Assembly: GCA_947491825.1 (NCBI GenBank) | Contig: CANLLM010000005.1 | Span: 1-47,917 of the forward strand | Direction of reading: 5' to 3' | DNA from: Bacteroidota bacterium | Lineage (GTDB): Bacteria > Bacteroidota > Bacteroidia > UKL13-3 | DNA: 47,917 bases | Shown here: piece by piece, positions 8,387-21,013 of the stretch | Numbering within the stretch: position 1 is the stretch's first letter | Layout: each line of letters starts with the position of its first letter | Notes under the pieces: model-generated | What the model saw: only the letters and a program-made list of their open reading frames with translations | The model's database searches: none | What the model was told of the DNA's origin: nothing | Translations under genes and position numbers: made by a program

Positions 8387-8908
8387 ATGAATAGAGAACA
8401 GAAAGCAGAAATTATAGAGTCGCTTACTCAGAAGCTGAACGAGTGTAACTTCATTTACTTAACTGATGTTAGTTCAATGGATGCACAAAAAACAAGTGCA
8501 CTGCGCAGAGCATTCTTCAAAGAAGGTATAGTTATGGAAGTAGCTAAAAATACATTAATTGAAAAAGCTATCGAAAAATCAGAGAAAAACTTTGGCGAAA
8601 TCAGCAATGTTTTAAAAGGTAACACAGCGTTATTATTCTCAAGCGATAGTAAGTCTCCAGCTAAAATTATCAAAGATTTTAGAAAGAAAGATGCTAAGCC
8701 TTCACTTAAAGGTGCTTACATTGATTCTGATATCTTTATTGGTGATGATCAATTAGATGCATTAACAAAATTAAAATCAAGAAACGAACTTATTGGAGAG
8801 GTTATCGGATTATTACAATCTCCTGCACAAAATGTTATTTCTGCTTTACAATCAAGTGGGGGCAAATTGGCAGGTATTGTAAAAACATTATCTGAGCGTC
8901 CTGAATAA
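8387..8908 (+). CDS. rplJ: 50S ribosomal protein L10
   Basis: The 173-residue L10 protein anchors L7/L12 dimers. The N-terminal half matches the family (MNREQKAEIIESLTQKLNE, the RRAFFKEG segment and the KNTLIEKAIE segment). The C-terminal helix that carries L7/L12 follows. Only 14 bases separate it from rplA, so there is no room for a long independent L10 leader. Confidence 0.97.
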   Translation: MNREQKAEIIESLTQKLNECNFIYLTDVSSMDAQKTSALRRAFFKEGIVMEVAKNTLIEKAIEKSEKNFGEISNVLKGNTALLFSSDSKSPAKIIKDFRKKDAKPSLKGAYIDSDIFIGDDQLDALTKLKSRNELIGEVIGLLQSPAQNVISALQSSGGKLAGIVKTLSERPE

Positions 8909-8966
8909 TTTCAACCAAACAAAAACAAAAAATCAATAATTAATAACAATTTAAATTTTAGAAACC

Positions 8967-9341
8967 ATGGCAGATTTAAAAGCCTTTGCTGAACAGTTAG
9001 TTAACTTGTCAGTAAAAGAAGTAAACGAGTTAGCAACAATTCTTAAAGACGAATACGGTATAGAGCCTGCAGCTGCTGCAGTTGCTATTGCCGCTCCAGC
9101 TGCTGCTGCAGGTGAAGCTGCTGCTGAAAAATCAACTTTTGATGTGATTTTGAAAAATGCAGGTCAAGCTAAATTAAACGTAGTAAAAGTTGTAAAAGAC
9201 TTAACAGGTTTAGGATTGAAAGAAGCTAAAGAATTAGTAGACGGTGCTCCAAAAGCAATTAAAGAGGGCGTTGACAAAGCTGAAGCTGAAAGCTTAAAAG
9301 CTAAGCTTGAAGAAGCTGGTGCTGAAGTAGAATTGAAGTAA
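8967..9341 (+). CDS. rplL: 50S ribosomal protein L7/L12
   Basis: The 124-residue protein has the N-terminal dimerisation domain, an Ala-rich hinge (about 32-55) and the C-terminal factor-binding domain with [17 protein letters not shown]. It recruits translational GTPases. A structured spacer separates it from rpoB. Confidence 0.98.
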   Translation: MADLKAFAEQLVNLSVKEVNELATILKDEYGIEPAAAAVAIAAPAAAAGEAAAEKSTFDVILKNAGQAKLNVVKVVKDLTGLGLKEAKELVDGAPKAIKEGVDKAEAESLKAKLEEAGAEVELK

Positions 9342-9345
9342 TTCT

Positions 9346-9391
9346 ACCCTCGCACTTATGGGAACTTGACCCCGGCTTTGCCGAGGGTCAA
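9346..9391 (+). promoter_or_regulatory. structured rplL-rpoB spacer, candidate attenuator
   Basis: A strong stem is formed by TTGACCC (9366-9372) with GGGTCAA (9385-9391), plus CGGC/GCCG around a TTT loop with one bulged A. ACCCTCG (9346-9352), just after the rplL stop, can instead pair with CGAGGGT (9382-9388). That pairing would break the first stem. The T run after the stem is weak (TTTCTTG), which suits partial termination. Partial termination between rplL and rpoB is known in Escherichia coli. Confidence 0.55.
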
Positions 9392-9455
9392 TTTCTTGTT
9401 TATAAACATTGCTATTTTTTGTCAAAGTTTTGTCAAATTTTAACCCAAAAATCCA

Positions 9456-12400
9456 TTGGCTAATAAAATGATGCAAACAGGAGAAAGAATTAATTTCTCA
9501 ACTGTTAAAAAGGTAATCGATTATCCGGATTTCTTGGATGTTCAATTAGAATCATTCAAGGAGTTTTTCCAACTCGATACCACATCGGAAAGCAGAGCAA
9601 ACGAAGGCCTGTACAAAGTGTTCCAGGAAAATTTTCCTATCACTGATACCCGAAATATTTTCGTATTAGAATTTCTTGATTACTTTGTTGATCCACCTCG
9701 CTACTCGATTGATGAGTGCATTGAGCGTGGTTTAACTTACAATGTTCCGTTAAAGGCTAAGTTGCGCTTATCGTGTAACGACCCTGAACATGAAGATTTC
9801 CAAACTATCGTGCAAGATGTGTACTTAGGTACCATTCCATACATGACACCAGGTGGGACTTTCTGTATTAACGGTGCTGAGCGAGTAATTGTTTCTCAAT
9901 TACATCGTTCACCTGGTGTGTTCTTCGGTCAAACCTATCACACCAACGGTACTAAGTTATACTCGGCTCGTGTTATTCCATTTAAAGGTAGCTGGATTGA
10001 GTTTGCAACAGACGTTAATAACGTTATGTATGCATACATCGACCGTAAGAAAAAATTCCCAGTTACAACATTATTGAGAGCTATTGGTTACGAAACTGAT
10101 AAAGACATTTTAAACTTATTTGACTTAGCTGAAGAAATTAAGGTAAGTAAATCAGGTTTGAAAAAAGCTGTTGGTCGTAAATTAGCTGCAAGGGTGCTAA
10201 AAACTTGGGTCGAAGATTTCGTAGATGAAGACACCGGTGAGGTAGTTTCCATAGAACGTAATGAAGTTATTATTGAGCGTGATACCGTTTTGGAAGATGA
10301 ACACATCGACCTTATCGTTGAAGCAGAAGTAAAAACCATTCTTCTTCATAAAAACGAATCAAACCACAACGACTTCGCTATCATCTTAAACACCTTACAA
10401 AAAGATACAGCAAACAGTGGTAAAGAAGCTCATGAGCATATTTACCGTCAATTGCGTAATGCAGATCCACCTGATGAGGAAACTGCACGTGGTGTAATTG
10501 ACAAATTATTCTTCTCTGATAAACGCTATGATTTAGGAGAAGTAGGTCGCTACCGCATAAACCGTAAGTTAAATCGTAACACCTCTTCTGAGGTACGCGT
10601 ATTAACAAAAGATGATATTGTAAGCATCATGAAATACTTAATTGAGTTATCAAATTCACGTGCAGATGTGGATGATATTGATCACTTGAGTAACAGACGT
10701 GTGCGTACAGTTGGCGAACAATTATACTCTCAATTTGGTGTAGGTTTAGCTCGGATGGCACGTACCATTCGTGAGCGTATGAACATCCGTGATAACGAGG
10801 TGTTTACTCCAGCCGATTTGATTAATGCAAAAACATTATCTTCTGTAATTAACTCGTTTTTTGGTACTAACCAATTATCGCAGTTTATGGATCAAACCAA
10901 TCCTTTGGCCGAAATCACCCACAAACGTAGGTTATCAGCCCTAGGTCCAGGTGGTCTTTCTCGTGATAGAGCAGGTTTCGAGGTTCGTGACGTTCACTAT
11001 ACGCACTACGGTCGTTTGTGTACAATTGAAACTCCTGAAGGTCCAAACATCGGTTTGATTTCATCATTATGTGTGCATGCCAAAATTAACGGTATGGGTT
11101 TCATCGAAACACCTTACCTAAAAGTTGAGAATGGAAAAGTTCGAATCGACCAACCGGTAACTTATTTAAGTGCCGAAGATGAAGAGGGCAAAACCATTGC
11201 ACAGTGCAATGCGGTGTATGATGAAAAAGGTAATTTTGCTACCCCTAAAGTGAAAGCTCGTTACGAAGGTGACTTCCCGATGGTGGAAGCTGAAAAATTG
11301 GAGTTTATGGATATTGCTCCTAACCAAATCGTTTCGATTGCTGCATCCATGATTCCTTTCCTTGAACATAATGATGCGAATCGTGCATTGATGGGATCGA
11401 ACATGCAACGTCAAGCAGTACCGTTATTAAAACCACAAGCTCCAGTTGTGGGTACAGGTTTAGAGGGCAAAATTGCCCGCGACTCTCGTACCATGATTGT
11501 TGCTGAAGGAACAGGTGTTATTGATTACGTAGATGCCAATAAAATTGTTGTTCGTTACGAACAATCGGAAGTAGATAAATTAGTAAGCTTTGGTACTGAT
11601 ACTAAAACTTACGACTTAATCAAATTCCGTAGAACCAATCAAAATACGTGTATCAACTTAAAACCAATTGTTAAAAAAGGTGATAAAGTTGAAAAAGGCA
11701 TGGTATTGTGTGATGGTTACGCTACCGAGAATGGTGAACTTGCTTTGGGTCGCAACTTAAAAGTTGCTTTCATGCCTTGGCAAGGTTTCAACTTCGAGGA
11801 TGCGATCGTAATTTCTGAACGCGTTGTAAAAGAAGATATCTTTACCTCTATTCACGTTACTGAATACGAATTAGAGGTTCGTGATACCAAACGTGGTGAA
11901 GAAGAATTAACAAATGACATTCCTAACGTAAGTGAAGATGCTACGCGTAACCTAGATGAAAACGGCTTGATCCGTGTGGGTTGTGAAGTAGCTGAAGGTG
12001 ATATTTTAATCGGTAAAATTACTCCTAAAGGAGAAACAGAGCCATCGCCTGAAGAGAAATTACTACGTGCTATTTTTGGAGACAAAGCTGGTGACGTAAA
12101 AGATGCTTCGCTTAAGGCACCTCCATCAACATCAGGTGTTGTTATCGAGAAAAAATTATTTGCACGTACCAAAAAAGATAAAACTGCTAAAGTTGACGAT
12201 AAAGCTAAAATAGCTAAGTTACACGATGAGCATGAGAAAAATGTTAAAGCTATTCAGCAAACATTAATCGAAAAATTATTTGCGGTACTTCAAGGTAAAA
12301 CTTCACAAGGTTTATTTAATGTATATGGTGAAGAGTTAATTGCAAAAGGAACGAAGTTTACAAACAAAAACCTTAGCGATATTGACTACACCCACATTAA

Positions 12401-13271
12401 TGCGAACAACTGGACAACAGACGCTGATAAAAATGAGCAGGTACGTTTGATTTTATCAAACTACAAAAATCGTTTAAATCAAGAGATTGCTGATTTCAGA
12501 CGTAAAGAGTTTGCAGTTCTTGTAGGAGATGAGTTGCCAACTGGTATTTTAAAACTTGCTAAAGTTTATATAGCCAACAAGCGTAAACTAAAAGTAGGTG
12601 ATAAGATGGCTGGTCGCCACGGTAACAAAGGTATAGTTGCACGTATTGTGCGTGACGAAGACTTACCGTTTATGGAAGATGGAACTCCTGTTGATATCGT
12701 ATTGAATCCACTAGGTGTACCTTCTCGTATGAACTTGGGTCAGATATACGAAACAGTACTAGGCTGGGCTGGTAAAGAATTAGGTTTAAAGTTCGCTACT
12801 CCAATTTTTGACGGTGCCACCGAAGAGCAAGTACTTGAATATTGCCATGAAGCTGGTATTCCTGAGTTTGGTCTTACCCAATTGTATGATGGTTTAAGTG
12901 GAGATAAATTCCACCAATCAGTTACAGTTGGTATTATCTACATGTTGAAATTAGGTCACATGGTTGATGATAAGATGCATGCTCGTTCTATCGGTCCATA
13001 CTCATTAATTACACAACAACCATTGGGTGGTAAAGCACAATTTGGTGGTCAACGTTTTGGTGAGATGGAGGTATGGGCACTTGAAGCATTTGGTGCAGCC
13101 AACATATTGCAAGAAATCTTAACCATTAAGTCGGATGATATTATTGGACGTGCTAAAACTTACGAAGCCATTGTTAAGGGAGATAACCTTCCTCAACCAG
13201 GACTTCCTGAGTCGTTCAACGTATTAATGCATGAGTTAAGAGGCTTAGGTCTTGATGTTACACTTGAATAA
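9456..13271 (+). CDS. rpoB: DNA-directed RNA polymerase subunit beta
   Basis: The product is 1271 residues and collinear with Bacteroidota RpoB ([19 protein letters not shown] near the N-terminus). The rifampicin pocket is wild type: Asp479, His489 and Ser494 correspond to E. coli Asp516, His526 and Ser531. The C-terminal [12 protein letters not shown] motif is present. I chose the TTG at 9456 because it yields MANK, a start seen in related RpoB proteins. The ATG codons at 9468 and 9471 are the alternatives. rpoC follows after 18 bases. Confidence 0.97.
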   Translation: MANKMMQTGERINFSTVKKVIDYPDFLDVQLESFKEFFQLDTTSESRANEGLYKVFQENFPITDTRNIFVLEFLDYFVDPPRYSIDECIERGLTYNVPLKAKLRLSCNDPEHEDFQTIVQDVYLGTIPYMTPGGTFCINGAERVIVSQLHRSPGVFFGQTYHTNGTKLYSARVIPFKGSWIEFATDVNNVMYAYIDRKKKFPVTTLLRAIGYETDKDILNLFDLAEEIKVSKSGLKKAVGRKLAARVLKTWVEDFVDEDTGEVVSIERNEVIIERDTVLEDEHIDLIVEAEVKTILLHKNESNHNDFAIILNTLQKDTANSGKEAHEHIYRQLRNADPPDEETARGVIDKLFFSDKRYDLGEVGRYRINRKLNRNTSSEVRVLTKDDIVSIMKYLIELSNSRADVDDIDHLSNRRVRTVGEQLYSQFGVGLARMARTIRERMNIRDNEVFTPADLINAKTLSSVINSFFGTNQLSQFMDQTNPLAEITHKRRLSALGPGGLSRDRAGFEVRDVHYTHYGRLCTIETPEGPNIGLISSLCVHAKINGMGFIETPYLKVENGKVRIDQPVTYLSAEDEEGKTIAQCNAVYDEKGNFATPKVKARYEGDFPMVEAEKLEFMDIAPNQIVSIAASMIPFLEHNDANRALMGSNMQRQAVPLLKPQAPVVGTGLEGKIARDSRTMIVAEGTGVIDYVDANKIVVRYEQSEVDKLVSFGTDTKTYDLIKFRRTNQNTCINLKPIVKKGDKVEKGMVLCDGYATENGELALGRNLKVAFMPWQGFNFEDAIVISERVVKEDIFTSIHVTEYELEVRDTKRGEEELTNDIPNVSEDATRNLDENGLIRVGCEVAEGDILIGKITPKGETEPSPEEKLLRAIFGDKAGDVKDASLKAPPSTSGVVIEKKLFARTKKDKTAKVDDKAKIAKLHDEHEKNVKAIQQTLIEKLFAVLQGKTSQGLFNVYGEELIAKGTKFTNKNLSDIDYTHINANNWTTDADKNEQVRLILSNYKNRLNQEIADFRRKEFAVLVGDELPTGILKLAKVYIANKRKLKVGDKMAGRHGNKGIVARIVRDEDLPFMEDGTPVDIVLNPLGVPSRMNLGQIYETVLGWAGKELGLKFATPIFDGATEEQVLEYCHEAGIPEFGLTQLYDGLSGDKFHQSVTVGIIYMLKLGHMVDDKMHARSIGPYSLITQQPLGGKAQFGGQRFGEMEVWALEAFGAANILQEILTIKSDDIIGRAKTYEAIVKGDNLPQPGLPESFNVLMHELRGLGLDVTLE

Positions 13272-13289
13272 TTACAGACAGCAACTAAT

Positions 13290-16200
13290 ATGTCAAAAAA
13301 AGATATCAAAATCAAAAGTAATTTCACCAAGATTCGTATTGGTTTGGCTTCGCCCGAATCAATACTTACAAGATCACACGGTGAGGTAACAAAACCCGAA
13401 ACGATAAACTATCGTAGCTTCAAACCTGAAATGGGTGGATTGTTTTGCGAGCGTATTTTCGGACCAATTAAAGATTACGAATGCCATTGCGGTAAATACA
13501 AACGTATTCGCTATAAAGGAATCGTATGCGATCGTTGCGGTGTAGAAGTTACTGAGAAAAAAGTAAGACGTGAGCGCATCGGACACATTAATCTTGTGGT
13601 GCCGGTAGCACATATCTGGTATTTCCGCTCGTTACCAAATAAAATTGGTTACTTGTTAGGTATACCAACAAAAAAACTAGACATGGTTGTATACTACGAA
13701 CGTTACGTAGTATGCCAACCTGGTCTTAAAGGAAACGATGGTGTGTTAATGCACGATTTGTTAACCGAAGAAGAATATTTAGATATTCTTGATACGTTAC
13801 CAAAAGATAACCAGCATTTAGATGATTTAGACCCTAATAAATTTATTGCCAAAATGGGCGGTGATGCTTTATGGTTTTTATTGTCTCGCATCAACCTGGA
13901 TAACTTAAGTTTCGACTTACGCAACAAGGCAAGTAATGAAACTTCACAACAACGTAAACAAGAAGCTTTAAAGCGTCTTAAAGTTGTAGAAGGTTTCCGC
14001 TCGGCTCAAGAAAACGGTGAAAACCGTCCTGAGTGGATGGTGGTAAAAATATTACCCGTTATTCCACCTGAATTGCGTCCGATAGTTCCACTAGAAGGTG
14101 GTCGTTTTGCTATAGTTCCTCTAGAAGGTGGCCGTTTTGCTACATCAGATTTAAATGATTTATACCGCAGAGTAATTATTCGTAACAACCGTTTAAAACG
14201 CTTAATGGAGATAAAAGCTCCTGAAGTGATTTTACGTAACGAGAAACGTATGTTACAAGAAGCGGTTGATTCATTATTTGATAATACAAGACGTGTGAGC
14301 GCAGTAAAAACAGAAGGTAATCGTCCTTTAAAATCTTTAAGCGATATGCTAAAAGGTAAACAAGGTCGTTTCCGTCAAAACTTACTAGGAAAACGTGTGG
14401 ATTATTCTGCTCGTTCTGTAATTGTGGTAGGACCAAACTTAAAATTACATGAGTGTGGTATTCCTAAAAACATGGCTGCAGAGTTATTCAAACCATTTAT
14501 CATACGTAAGTTACTTGAGCGTGGTATTGTAAAAACAGTTAAATCTGCAAAAAAATTAGTTGATAGAAAAGAAGCAGTAATTTGGGATATTTTAGAGAAC
14601 ATATTAAAAGGTCATCCAGTATTATTAAATCGTGCTCCTACCCTACACAGATTGGGTATACAATCATTCCAACCTAAATTGGTTGAGGGAAAAGCAATTC
14701 AACTTCACCCCTTAGTTTGTACGGGTTTTAATGCGGATTTTGACGGTGACCAGATGGCTGTTCACGTTCCCCTGGGTAACGCAGCAATTTTGGAAGCTCA
14801 AGTTTTAATGCTTGCATCACACAATATTCTTAACCCTGCTAACGGTGCTCCTATTGCGGTGCCTTCTCAAGATATGGTTTTGGGTCTTTATTACATTACT
14901 AAAGGCCGTAAATCTATTGAAGAAAACCCTGTTAAAGGTGAAGATCTAGCGTTTTATAGCGCTGAAGAAGCAATGATAGCATTTAACGAAAAGCGTGTTG
15001 ATTTGCATGCCAACGTAAAATGTCGTGTAATGGTTAAAGAAGACGGTGGGTTAACATACAAACTTACTGAAACAACCATGGGTCGTATCTTATTTAACAA
15101 CGTGGTGCCAACAGAATATGGTTACATCAATGAACTGTTAACGAAGAAAAACTTACGTGACATCATTGGTAGCATTATTAAAGAGTGCGGTATGGATGTG
15201 GCGGCTAAATTCTTGGATGATATCAAAGAACTAGGTTACCATTATGCATTTAAAGGTGGACTTTCATTTAACTTGAAATACGTAATGATTCCTAAAGAAA
15301 AGGGAGAATTCGTTCAGCAAGCAATGGATGAGGTTGATGAAATTTGGAATAACTACAACAATGGTTTTATTACAAACAATGAGCGATACAACCAGGTAAT
15401 TGATATCTGGACTCGTATTAACTCGCGTTTGGCAGATACTGTTTTAAAACAGTTGAAAGACGACCGCCAAGGATTCAACCCAATTTATATGATGTTGGAT
15501 TCTGGAGCACGTGGTAGTAAAGAACAAATTCGTCAGTTAGGCGGCATGAGGGGATTGATGGCAAAACCGCAGAAAAACTTAAGTGGTGGAACTGGTGAGA
15601 TTATCGAGAATCCAATTTTATCTAATTTTAAAGAAGGTTTATCGGTAATTGAATACTTTATCTCTACCCACGGTGCTCGTAAAGGTTTGGCGGATACAGC
15701 GTTAAAAACAGCGGATGCGGGTTACTTAACACGTAGGTTACATGACGTTTCTCAAGATGTAGTAGTTAATGAGCCCGATTGTGGTACCCTACGTGGTATT
15801 GTAATGAGTGCTTTAAAAGATAATGAAGAAGTTGTAGAAACTTTATACGAACGTATATTAGGTCGTACCAGTTTACACGATGTAATCGATCCATTAACTA
15901 ATGAAGTGTACTGCCATAGTGGTGATGAGATTACGGAAGAAATCGGAACCAAAATAGAAGCCTCTCCTGTTGAACAAGTTGAGATACGCTCGGTATTAAC
16001 CTGCCAATCTAAATATGGTGTTTGTGCGAAATGTTATGGCCGTAACTTGGCTACATCTCGTATGGCACAACGTGGAGATGCCGTAGGTGTTATTGCAGCT
16101 CAATCAATTGGTGAACCAGGAACACAGTTAACGTTACGTACATTCCACGTGGGTGGTACTGCATCTAACATTGCAACAGAAAGTCAAATGAATGCCAAAT

Positions 16201-17591
16201 TTGGTGGTGTATTGGAGTTCGAAGAAATTAGAACTACACCAATGAACACTGAAGACGGTCCTGCAGAGGTAGTTATTGGTCGTCAGGGTGAAGTTCGAAT
16301 TTTGGATGAAAAGACGCGTGTTACTATCATCACCGTTAATATTCCTTATGGTGCACACCTTTTTGTTAAAAATGGCCAAAAATTAGAAAAAGGCGAACGT
16401 CTTTACACTTGGGATCCATACAATGCGGTTATCATTACAGAATCTGCTGGTAAGGTAAAGTTCGAAAATATAATCGAGAACGTTACCTTTAAGGAAGAAA
16501 GCGATGAGCAAACAGGTCACAAAGAAAAAGTAATTATCGAGTCGAAAGACAAAACTAAAATTCCATCAATTATCGTTAGCGATAAAAAAGGTGAAAACAC
16601 TAAGGAATATAATATTCCTGCAGGAGCTCACATTGTGGTGGAACAAGGTACAACAGTAATTGCTGGCCAAATATTAGTAAAAATACCTCGTGTTGTTGGT
16701 AAAACACGTGATATTACAGGAGGTTTACCACGTGTTACCGAATTATTCGAGGCACGTAACCCATCAAACCCAGCGGTAGTTACCGAAATTGATGGTGTGG
16801 TAAGCTTTGGTGGTATTAAACGTGGTAACCGTGAGGTGATGATTACATCAAAAGATGGCGAACAAAAGAAATACATGGTATCACTTTCTAAGCACATTTT
16901 AGTGCAGGAAAACGATTTCGTGAAAGCAGGTTCTCCGCTATCTGATGGTGCTATCAGCCCGCAAGATATTTTACGAATTGAAGGTCCTTTGGCTGTGCAA
17001 CGTTATATCCTAAACGGTATCCAAGAAGTTTACCGCTTACAAGGTGTAAAAATCAACGATAAACACATTGAAACCATTGTGCGTCAAATGATGCAAAAAG
17101 TGGAAGTAATTGATGCCGGTGATACTTTATTCCTTGAAGGAGAAAACATCGATCGTTGGACATTTAAGGAGACCAATGATTGGATTTTTGACAAGAAAGT
17201 TGTGGTTGAATCAGGTGATTCTTCATCATTAAAACCAGGACAAATTGTAAGCGTACGTAAATTACGTGATGAAAATTCAATGTTAAAACGCAAAGCCTTA
17301 AGCATAGTAGAAGCCCGAGATGCACAACCTGCAACAGGTGCCCAAATTATTCAAGGTATAACGCGTGCATCATTAGGTACACATAGTTTCTTAAGTGCTG
17401 CATCGTTCCAGGAAACAACTAAAGTATTAAACGAAGCTGCTATATCTGGTAAAGTGGATCACATGTTAGGCTTGAAAGAGAATATCATCGTAGGTCACTT
17501 AATACCAGCAGGTACAGGTTTACGTGAATACGAAAAATTAGTTGTAGGTTCTAAAGAAGAATACGAAATGCTAATGGCTTCTAAAGGCTAA
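13290..17591 (+). CDS. rpoC: DNA-directed RNA polymerase subunit beta', with a duplicated lid segment
   Basis: The product is 1433 residues. The N-terminal zinc site uses Cys65, Cys67, Cys80 and Cys83. The catalytic [10 protein letters not shown] is at 481-490 with Asp483, Asp485 and Asp487. The second zinc motif ([16 protein letters not shown]) and the trigger-loop region ([16 protein letters not shown]) are intact. The oddity is at residues 265-284: [10 protein letters not shown] occurs twice in tandem, where other bacteria have it once before [10 protein letters not shown]. This is the lid loop that separates the nascent RNA from template DNA. The frame is kept, so the gene is readable; whether the duplication is real is discussed in the findings. 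Confidence 0.96.
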   Translation: MSKKDIKIKSNFTKIRIGLASPESILTRSHGEVTKPETINYRSFKPEMGGLFCERIFGPIKDYECHCGKYKRIRYKGIVCDRCGVEVTEKKVRRERIGHINLVVPVAHIWYFRSLPNKIGYLLGIPTKKLDMVVYYERYVVCQPGLKGNDGVLMHDLLTEEEYLDILDTLPKDNQHLDDLDPNKFIAKMGGDALWFLLSRINLDNLSFDLRNKASNETSQQRKQEALKRLKVVEGFRSAQENGENRPEWMVVKILPVIPPELRPIVPLEGGRFAIVPLEGGRFATSDLNDLYRRVIIRNNRLKRLMEIKAPEVILRNEKRMLQEAVDSLFDNTRRVSAVKTEGNRPLKSLSDMLKGKQGRFRQNLLGKRVDYSARSVIVVGPNLKLHECGIPKNMAAELFKPFIIRKLLERGIVKTVKSAKKLVDRKEAVIWDILENILKGHPVLLNRAPTLHRLGIQSFQPKLVEGKAIQLHPLVCTGFNADFDGDQMAVHVPLGNAAILEAQVLMLASHNILNPANGAPIAVPSQDMVLGLYYITKGRKSIEENPVKGEDLAFYSAEEAMIAFNEKRVDLHANVKCRVMVKEDGGLTYKLTETTMGRILFNNVVPTEYGYINELLTKKNLRDIIGSIIKECGMDVAAKFLDDIKELGYHYAFKGGLSFNLKYVMIPKEKGEFVQQAMDEVDEIWNNYNNGFITNNERYNQVIDIWTRINSRLADTVLKQLKDDRQGFNPIYMMLDSGARGSKEQIRQLGGMRGLMAKPQKNLSGGTGEIIENPILSNFKEGLSVIEYFISTHGARKGLADTALKTADAGYLTRRLHDVSQDVVVNEPDCGTLRGIVMSALKDNEEVVETLYERILGRTSLHDVIDPLTNEVYCHSGDEITEEIGTKIEASPVEQVEIRSVLTCQSKYGVCAKCYGRNLATSRMAQRGDAVGVIAAQSIGEPGTQLTLRTFHVGGTASNIATESQMNAKFGGVLEFEEIRTTPMNTEDGPAEVVIGRQGEVRILDEKTRVTIITVNIPYGAHLFVKNGQKLEKGERLYTWDPYNAVIITESAGKVKFENIIENVTFKEESDEQTGHKEKVIIESKDKTKIPSIIVSDKKGENTKEYNIPAGAHIVVEQGTTVIAGQILVKIPRVVGKTRDITGGLPRVTELFEARNPSNPAVVTEIDGVVSFGGIKRGNREVMITSKDGEQKKYMVSLSKHILVQENDFVKAGSPLSDGAISPQDILRIEGPLAVQRYILNGIQEVYRLQGVKINDKHIETIVRQMMQKVEVIDAGDTLFLEGENIDRWTFKETNDWIFDKKVVVESGDSSSLKPGQIVSVRKLRDENSMLKRKALSIVEARDAQPATGAQIIQGITRASLGTHSFLSAASFQETTKVLNEAAISGKVDHMLGLKENIIVGHLIPAGTGLREYEKLVVGSKEEYEMLMASKG
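14082..14141 (+). repeat. 30-bp in-frame tandem duplication inside rpoC
   Basis: Copy 1 is 14082-14111 and copy 2 is 14112-14141. They differ at two positions, CCA/CCT and GGT/GGC, both synonymous. Each copy encodes [10 protein letters not shown]. Confidence 0.97.
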
Positions 17592-17614
17592 TAACGTTAG
17601 TAAATATTATTTAC

Positions 17615-17650
17615 AAAGGCAGTGATGAATTTCTCACTGCCTTTTTTATT
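17615..17650 (+). terminator. intrinsic terminator after rpoC
   Basis: AAAGGCAGTGA (17615-17625) pairs with TCACTGCCTTT (17634-17644), followed by a T-rich tract. It closes the rpoBC transcription unit. Confidence 0.92.
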
Positions 17651-17689
17651 TTTGAATAATTCTAAATCAATTTAACAACCTCAAAAAAA

Positions 17690-18001
17690 ATGGAACCCAC
17701 AAATAACGAAACCCAATTAAACATAGAGTTAAGCGAAGAAATGGCCGAAGGCACATACAGTAACTTAGCCATTATAACCCATAGTAATGCCGAGTTTGTG
17801 CTTGATTTTATTCGTGTAATGCCAGGTGTACCTAAAGCAAAAGTCAAATCAAGAATCGTACTTACCCCTCAGCATGCCAAAAGACTATTGTTGGCTTTGG
17901 GTGATAATATTTTAAAATACGAAGAACAAAACGGCACCATCGATTTACACGACTCTCCACCATTTCCAATGAATTTTGGTGGACCTACTGCACAAGCATA
18001 A
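17690..18001 (+). CDS. DUF3467 family protein
   Basis: The 103-residue acidic protein matches DUF3467: NIELSEEMAEGTYSNLAIITHSNAEFVLDF near the start and VKSRIVLTPQHAKRLLLAL in the centre. The function is unknown. It follows rpoC by about 100 bases but is separated from it by a terminator and has its own terminator, so it is a single-gene unit. Its position directly after rpoC is a frequent arrangement in Bacteroidota as far as I recall. Confidence 0.88.
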   Translation: MEPTNNETQLNIELSEEMAEGTYSNLAIITHSNAEFVLDFIRVMPGVPKAKVKSRIVLTPQHAKRLLLALGDNILKYEEQNGTIDLHDSPPFPMNFGGPTAQA

Positions 18002-18006
18002 AAATA

Positions 18007-18044
18007 AAAAACAGCCGTATCACTAATCATACGGCTGTTTTTTA
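18007..18044 (+). terminator. intrinsic terminator after the DUF3467 gene
   Basis: AAAAACAGCCGTAT (18007-18020) pairs with ATACGGCTGTTTTT (18029-18042) around an 8-base loop, with a T run at the end. The flanking A and T tracts make it usable in either direction. Confidence 0.92.
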
Positions 18045-18098
18045 TTTGAATTGAATCGTCCCTTTTCAAATTAAATTAGCCATTTTTATTCCTTTAAT

Positions 18099-18106
18099 TA
18101 TCTTTG
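18099..18106 (+). promoter_or_regulatory. candidate -7 box (TATCTTTG) for carA
   Basis: This is a perfect TAnnTTTG match 17 bases before the TTG start of carA. The predicted transcript would have a leader of only about 11 bases. No clear -33 element is visible. Confidence 0.45.
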
Positions 18107-18123
18107 CCAAAATCTAAACTACC

Positions 18124-19224
18124 TTGAATAAATCCATCAATAAATTCCCAGCTGTTTTAGTTTTAGCAGACGGTACAGTATTCAAAGGCACCTCGATTGG
18201 TAAAATCGGAACCACTACCGGTGAAATTTGTTTTAATACAGGAATGACCGGTTACCAAGAAGTGTTCACAGACCCATCTTACTTTGGCCAAATATTATTG
18301 CAAACCAATGTACATATTGGTAACTATGGTATTCATGCCGAAGAGGTAGAATCTGATGATATTAAGATTGCCGGCTTGGTATGTAAACAGTTTAACGTAC
18401 CTTATTCGCGTAAAATGGCCGGTATGAGTGTGCAAGATTATTTCACTTTAAATAATGTTGTAGGAATAACGGATATAGACACCCGTGAGGTGGTGATGCA
18501 CGTGCGCAGTAAAGGTGCAATGAATGCCATCATATCTGCCGAAGACAAAACAGTTGAAGAACTACTGCATGAGCTAAACAATGTTCCTTCAATGGAAGGA
18601 TTAGAGCTTTCATCAAAAGTATCAACCCAACAAACTTACTACATGGGCAATCCGGAAGCCTCCAAGCGTGTAGCTGTATTAGACTTTGGCGTTAAGAAAA
18701 ATATTTTACGTTGCTTGGTAGACAGAGATTGCTACCTGGGTGTGTTTAACGGCAAAACCAACTTTGAAGAAATCATGAAATTTAAACCAGATGGTATTAT
18801 GCTAAGTAATGGCCCCGGTGATCCAGCTACCATGACTTATGCAGTTGATACCGTTAAAACCATCTTGGCTAATAATATACCTACTTTTGGTATATGCTTA
18901 GGTCACCAGATATTGGCCGAAGCAAATGGTATTGCTACTTTTAAAATGCATAACGGCCACAGGGGAATGAATCACCCGGTGAAAAACCTGATTACCGGTT
19001 TATGCGAAGTTACGTCTCAAAATCATGGATTTAGTGTTAGGGCCGAAGATGTTGAAAAAACGCCAAATGTAGAAATTACCCACATTAACCTAAATGATGA
19101 CACGGTTGAAGGTATTCGTATAAAAGATAAAAAAGCATTCTCGGTACAATATCACCCAGAAGCAGCTCCTGGACCTCATGATAGTAGGTATTTATTTGAT
19201 GATTTCATCAAATTAATGCACTAA
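18124..19224 (+). CDS. carA: carbamoyl-phosphate synthase small (glutaminase) subunit
   Basis: CarA releases ammonia from glutamine for the large subunit CarB, feeding arginine and pyrimidine synthesis. The 366-residue protein has the N-terminal CPSase small-chain domain and a class I glutamine amidotransferase domain. That domain has the triad Cys258 (FGICLGHQ), His344 and Glu346 (QYHPEA). The start must be the TTG at 18124: an in-frame stop lies 9 bases upstream and no ATG occurs before residue 41. carB is not in the window. eno follows after 41 bases with no terminator between. Confidence 0.96.
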   Translation: MNKSINKFPAVLVLADGTVFKGTSIGKIGTTTGEICFNTGMTGYQEVFTDPSYFGQILLQTNVHIGNYGIHAEEVESDDIKIAGLVCKQFNVPYSRKMAGMSVQDYFTLNNVVGITDIDTREVVMHVRSKGAMNAIISAEDKTVEELLHELNNVPSMEGLELSSKVSTQQTYYMGNPEASKRVAVLDFGVKKNILRCLVDRDCYLGVFNGKTNFEEIMKFKPDGIMLSNGPGDPATMTYAVDTVKTILANNIPTFGICLGHQILAEANGIATFKMHNGHRGMNHPVKNLITGLCEVTSQNHGFSVRAEDVEKTPNVEITHINLNDDTVEGIRIKDKKAFSVQYHPEAAPGPHDSRYLFDDFIKLMH

Positions 19225-19253
19225 TCCAACCCGTAATTTCATACAATAATTAA

Positions 19254-20555
<1,302 letters not shown>

Positions 20556-20578
20556 TAACTTATAAATAGTTACACTTA

Positions 20579-20613
20579 CGCCCCGCAGCAAATAAGCCAC
20601 GGGGCGTTTTTAT
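20579..20613 (+). terminator. intrinsic terminator after eno
   Basis: CGCCCCG (20579-20585) pairs with CGGGGCG (20600-20606) across a 14-base loop, followed by TTTTTATTT. Confidence 0.88.
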
Positions 20614-20691
20614 TTGGAGTTGATGTAAATAATGTTAGTCAGATTTAGTATTTATGTTTACATCATTTAAAAACATCGAACTAAAATTATT

Positions 20692-20699
20692 TACTTTTG
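20692..20699 (+). promoter_or_regulatory. candidate -7 box (TACTTTTG) placing the start of transcription at the start codon
   Basis: This perfect TAnnTTTG box ends 5 bases before the ATG at 20705. Transcription would begin within a base or two of the start codon, predicting a leaderless message. It supports 20705 over the upstream in-frame ATG at 20654. Confidence 0.45.
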
Positions 20700-20704
20700 A
20701 AGTT

Positions 20705-21007
20705 ATGAAGTTTAACTGGGCTAAGTTAATTACCAACAAATACATGATTGCCACGCTGGCATTTGTGGCTTTGCTGTTTTTTTCAGATAGAAATAATGTG
20801 ATAGACCAATATAAACTGCGCAAACAGCATAACAAGGTAAAGGCAGAACATAAGTTTTACCTGAAACAAATAGAGGATGCAAAAAAACAACGTGATGAAC
20901 TTTTTACTAGCGATAAGAATTTAGAAAAATTTGCACGCGAAAAATACTTGATGAAAAAAGAAGATGAAGACGTTTTCGTATTCGTTAAAAAAGATTCTTT
21001 AAAATAA
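20705..21007 (+). CDS. septum formation initiator family protein (DivIC/FtsB-like)
   Basis: The 100-residue protein has a short cytoplasmic N-terminus, one membrane helix (about residues 13-31) and a periplasmic coiled coil (about 35-75, KLRKQHNKVKAEHKFYLKQI). The coiled coil is followed by the conserved end FAREKYLMKKEDEDVFVF. This is the layout of DivIC/FtsB proteins, which bridge FtsL and FtsQ in the divisome. The ATG at 20705 gives the expected length. The gene is monocistronic and faces a convergent DUF423 gene 6 bases away. Confidence 0.88.
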   Translation: MKFNWAKLITNKYMIATLAFVALLFFSDRNNVIDQYKLRKQHNKVKAEHKFYLKQIEDAKKQRDELFTSDKNLEKFAREKYLMKKEDEDVFVFVKKDSLK

Positions 21008-21013
21008 ATACGT

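Noticed and set aside
18121..18251. A later ATG start for carA
   Set aside because: The first internal Met is at residue 41, inside the conserved CPSase domain, so it would remove essential sequence.
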